DNA of 64,000 nucleotides, from NCBI GenBank assembly GCA_040216635.1, contig JAVJOU010000001.1, forward strand, positions 1 through 64,000, given 5' to 3'. The stretch's first letter is position 1, and the number at the start of each line of letters is the position of its first letter. Origin of the DNA: UBA1479 sp040216635. GTDB taxonomy: Bacteria > Pseudomonadota > Alphaproteobacteria > Rhodospirillales > Casp-alpha2. The notes beneath the pieces were generated by a model. That model made no database searches. It had not been told where the DNA came from and saw only the letters and a list, made by a program, of their open reading frames with translations. Positions 63,491 to 64,000 of the stretch are shown piece after piece. Position numbers and translations under genes: made by a program.

Positions 63491-63921
63491 TCAACGATCA
63501 AACGCCTATCTACATTGATCTGCACGGCGGCGGAACGCCGGGCGACGAGCCGCCGGAACCCATTCTCCGCAGATGCTGGCATGGACGGGAACGGCTGTGG
63601 ATCGTGTTCTGGGCCTATGGCGTGTTCGGCATGGGTGTGGTGATCGCCAGCTGCCTTGCGATGATCCTGATCGGTCTGCAGATCGGCCTGCTGTTTGCCC
63701 CGCAGGATACGCAAGGGGGCTATTACGGTGCGATCACGGGCATGGTCCTTGGGTCATTCCTTGCCGTGCCGTACCTCATATGGATGACGGTCAGTCTGTG
63801 GCGCTGTGCCCCCAATTGTGAAAATCAGATCTGGGCCGATCTGATGCGGGGGTGGCTGATTGCCGAATGGCTGGGTTTTGCCATGGTGATCTACAACTAC
63901 GGCCCCCTGATCAAGTTCTAA
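63487..63921 (+). CDS. Membrane protein of unknown function
   Basis: 144 residues from ATG 63487, overlapping the upstream stop codon. Three or so membrane helices (WIVFWAYGVFGMGVVIASCL, ITGMVLGSFLAVPYLIWMTV, WLIAEWLGFAMVIYNYG) and a short cytoplasmic start. Family not recognised. Confidence 0.62.
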   Translation: MINDQTPIYIDLHGGGTPGDEPPEPILRRCWHGRERLWIVFWAYGVFGMGVVIASCLAMILIGLQIGLLFAPQDTQGGYYGAITGMVLGSFLAVPYLIWMTVSLWRCAPNCENQIWADLMRGWLIAEWLGFAMVIYNYGPLIKF

Positions 63922-63939
63922 CAGCGGGAAGGAAACACC

Positions 63940-64000
63940 ATGACCAGGGATAAGGATCCGATCGTCGTCGCGGGGGCCGCCCGCACGCCCATGGGCGGGT
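63940..64000 (+). CDS. Thiolase / acetyl-CoA C-acyltransferase (partial, 5' end)
   Basis: The first 20 codons before the window ends: TRDKDPIVVAGAARTPMGG, which is the N-terminal signature of thiolases. ATG 63940 follows GGAAGG. It suggests that fatty-acid or branched-chain acyl-CoA metabolism continues beyond the window. Confidence 0.85.
   Translation, partial: MTRDKDPIVVAGAARTPMGG

Overview
The window is about 60% G+C and reads as a chromosome segment of an alphaproteobacterium, most likely Rhodospirillales-like. The signs are the S10-spc-alpha ribosomal protein order directly after tuf, an ATP12-type F1 assembly chaperone, a DUF2336 protein, a LiuR-type MerR regulator with its palindrome, and long C-terminal tails on L3 and L15. 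The genus cannot be fixed from the sequence alone.

Layout. 1-14.7 kb: end of tuf, then rpsJ to rplQ with secY and adk, closed by a strong terminator. The alpha part (rpsM-rpsK-rpoA-rplQ) has its own sigma70-like promoter. 14.7-28.0 kb: DegP/Q-type protease, rarA, crcB, an RluC-type pseudouridine synthase, a response regulator/DUF2336/soluble histidine kinase cluster, two paralogous OmpA-type lipoproteins, a HAD phosphatase, an AsmA protein and an ATP12 chaperone. 28-43.6 kb: propionyl-CoA carboxylase beta and alpha genes about 11 kb apart. Between them lie a YdbH-like protein, a TauD/CaiB gene pair, an HxlR regulator with a duplicated operator, an A+T-rich methyltransferase gene, a flavoprotein, an N-carbamoyl-D-amino-acid hydrolase and others. 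43.7-48.8 kb: chemoreceptor, GlcG-like protein, a metallo-beta-lactamase-fold protein with a degenerate metal site, lipB and tRNA-Leu(GAG). 59.6-64 kb: mgtE, liuR-like gene, aspartate-dehydrogenase-like gene, thioesterase, two membrane proteins and the start of a thiolase.

The standout region is a 10.67-kb integrated element between 48901 and 59586. It is bounded by a 17-bp direct repeat of the tRNA-Leu 3' end, and the native tRNA terminator now lies beyond its far end. All genes are on the minus strand: a 5'-truncated gene, SF3 helicase, an iteron array that looks like a replication origin, head-tail connector, head-closure protein, HNH nuclease, large terminase, a small A+T-rich gene, major capsid protein, prohead protease, portal, an HTH/zinc-finger protein, a MerR-like regulator, a 59-residue protein and a tyrosine integrase. 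There are head and packaging genes but no tail or lysis genes, which is the layout of a capsid-forming phage satellite (cf-PICI type).

Most unusual, the attachment site lies inside a reading frame. The integrase stop codon overlaps an ATG (TAATG) with a Shine-Dalgarno-like sequence. When the element is joined head to tail, that ATG reads in frame through the 17-bp core into the 5'-truncated gene at the other end, giving a 236-residue protein. Integration therefore separates the replication genes from their start codon and from the only regulated promoter seen upstream. Excision would reconnect them into a circular operon.
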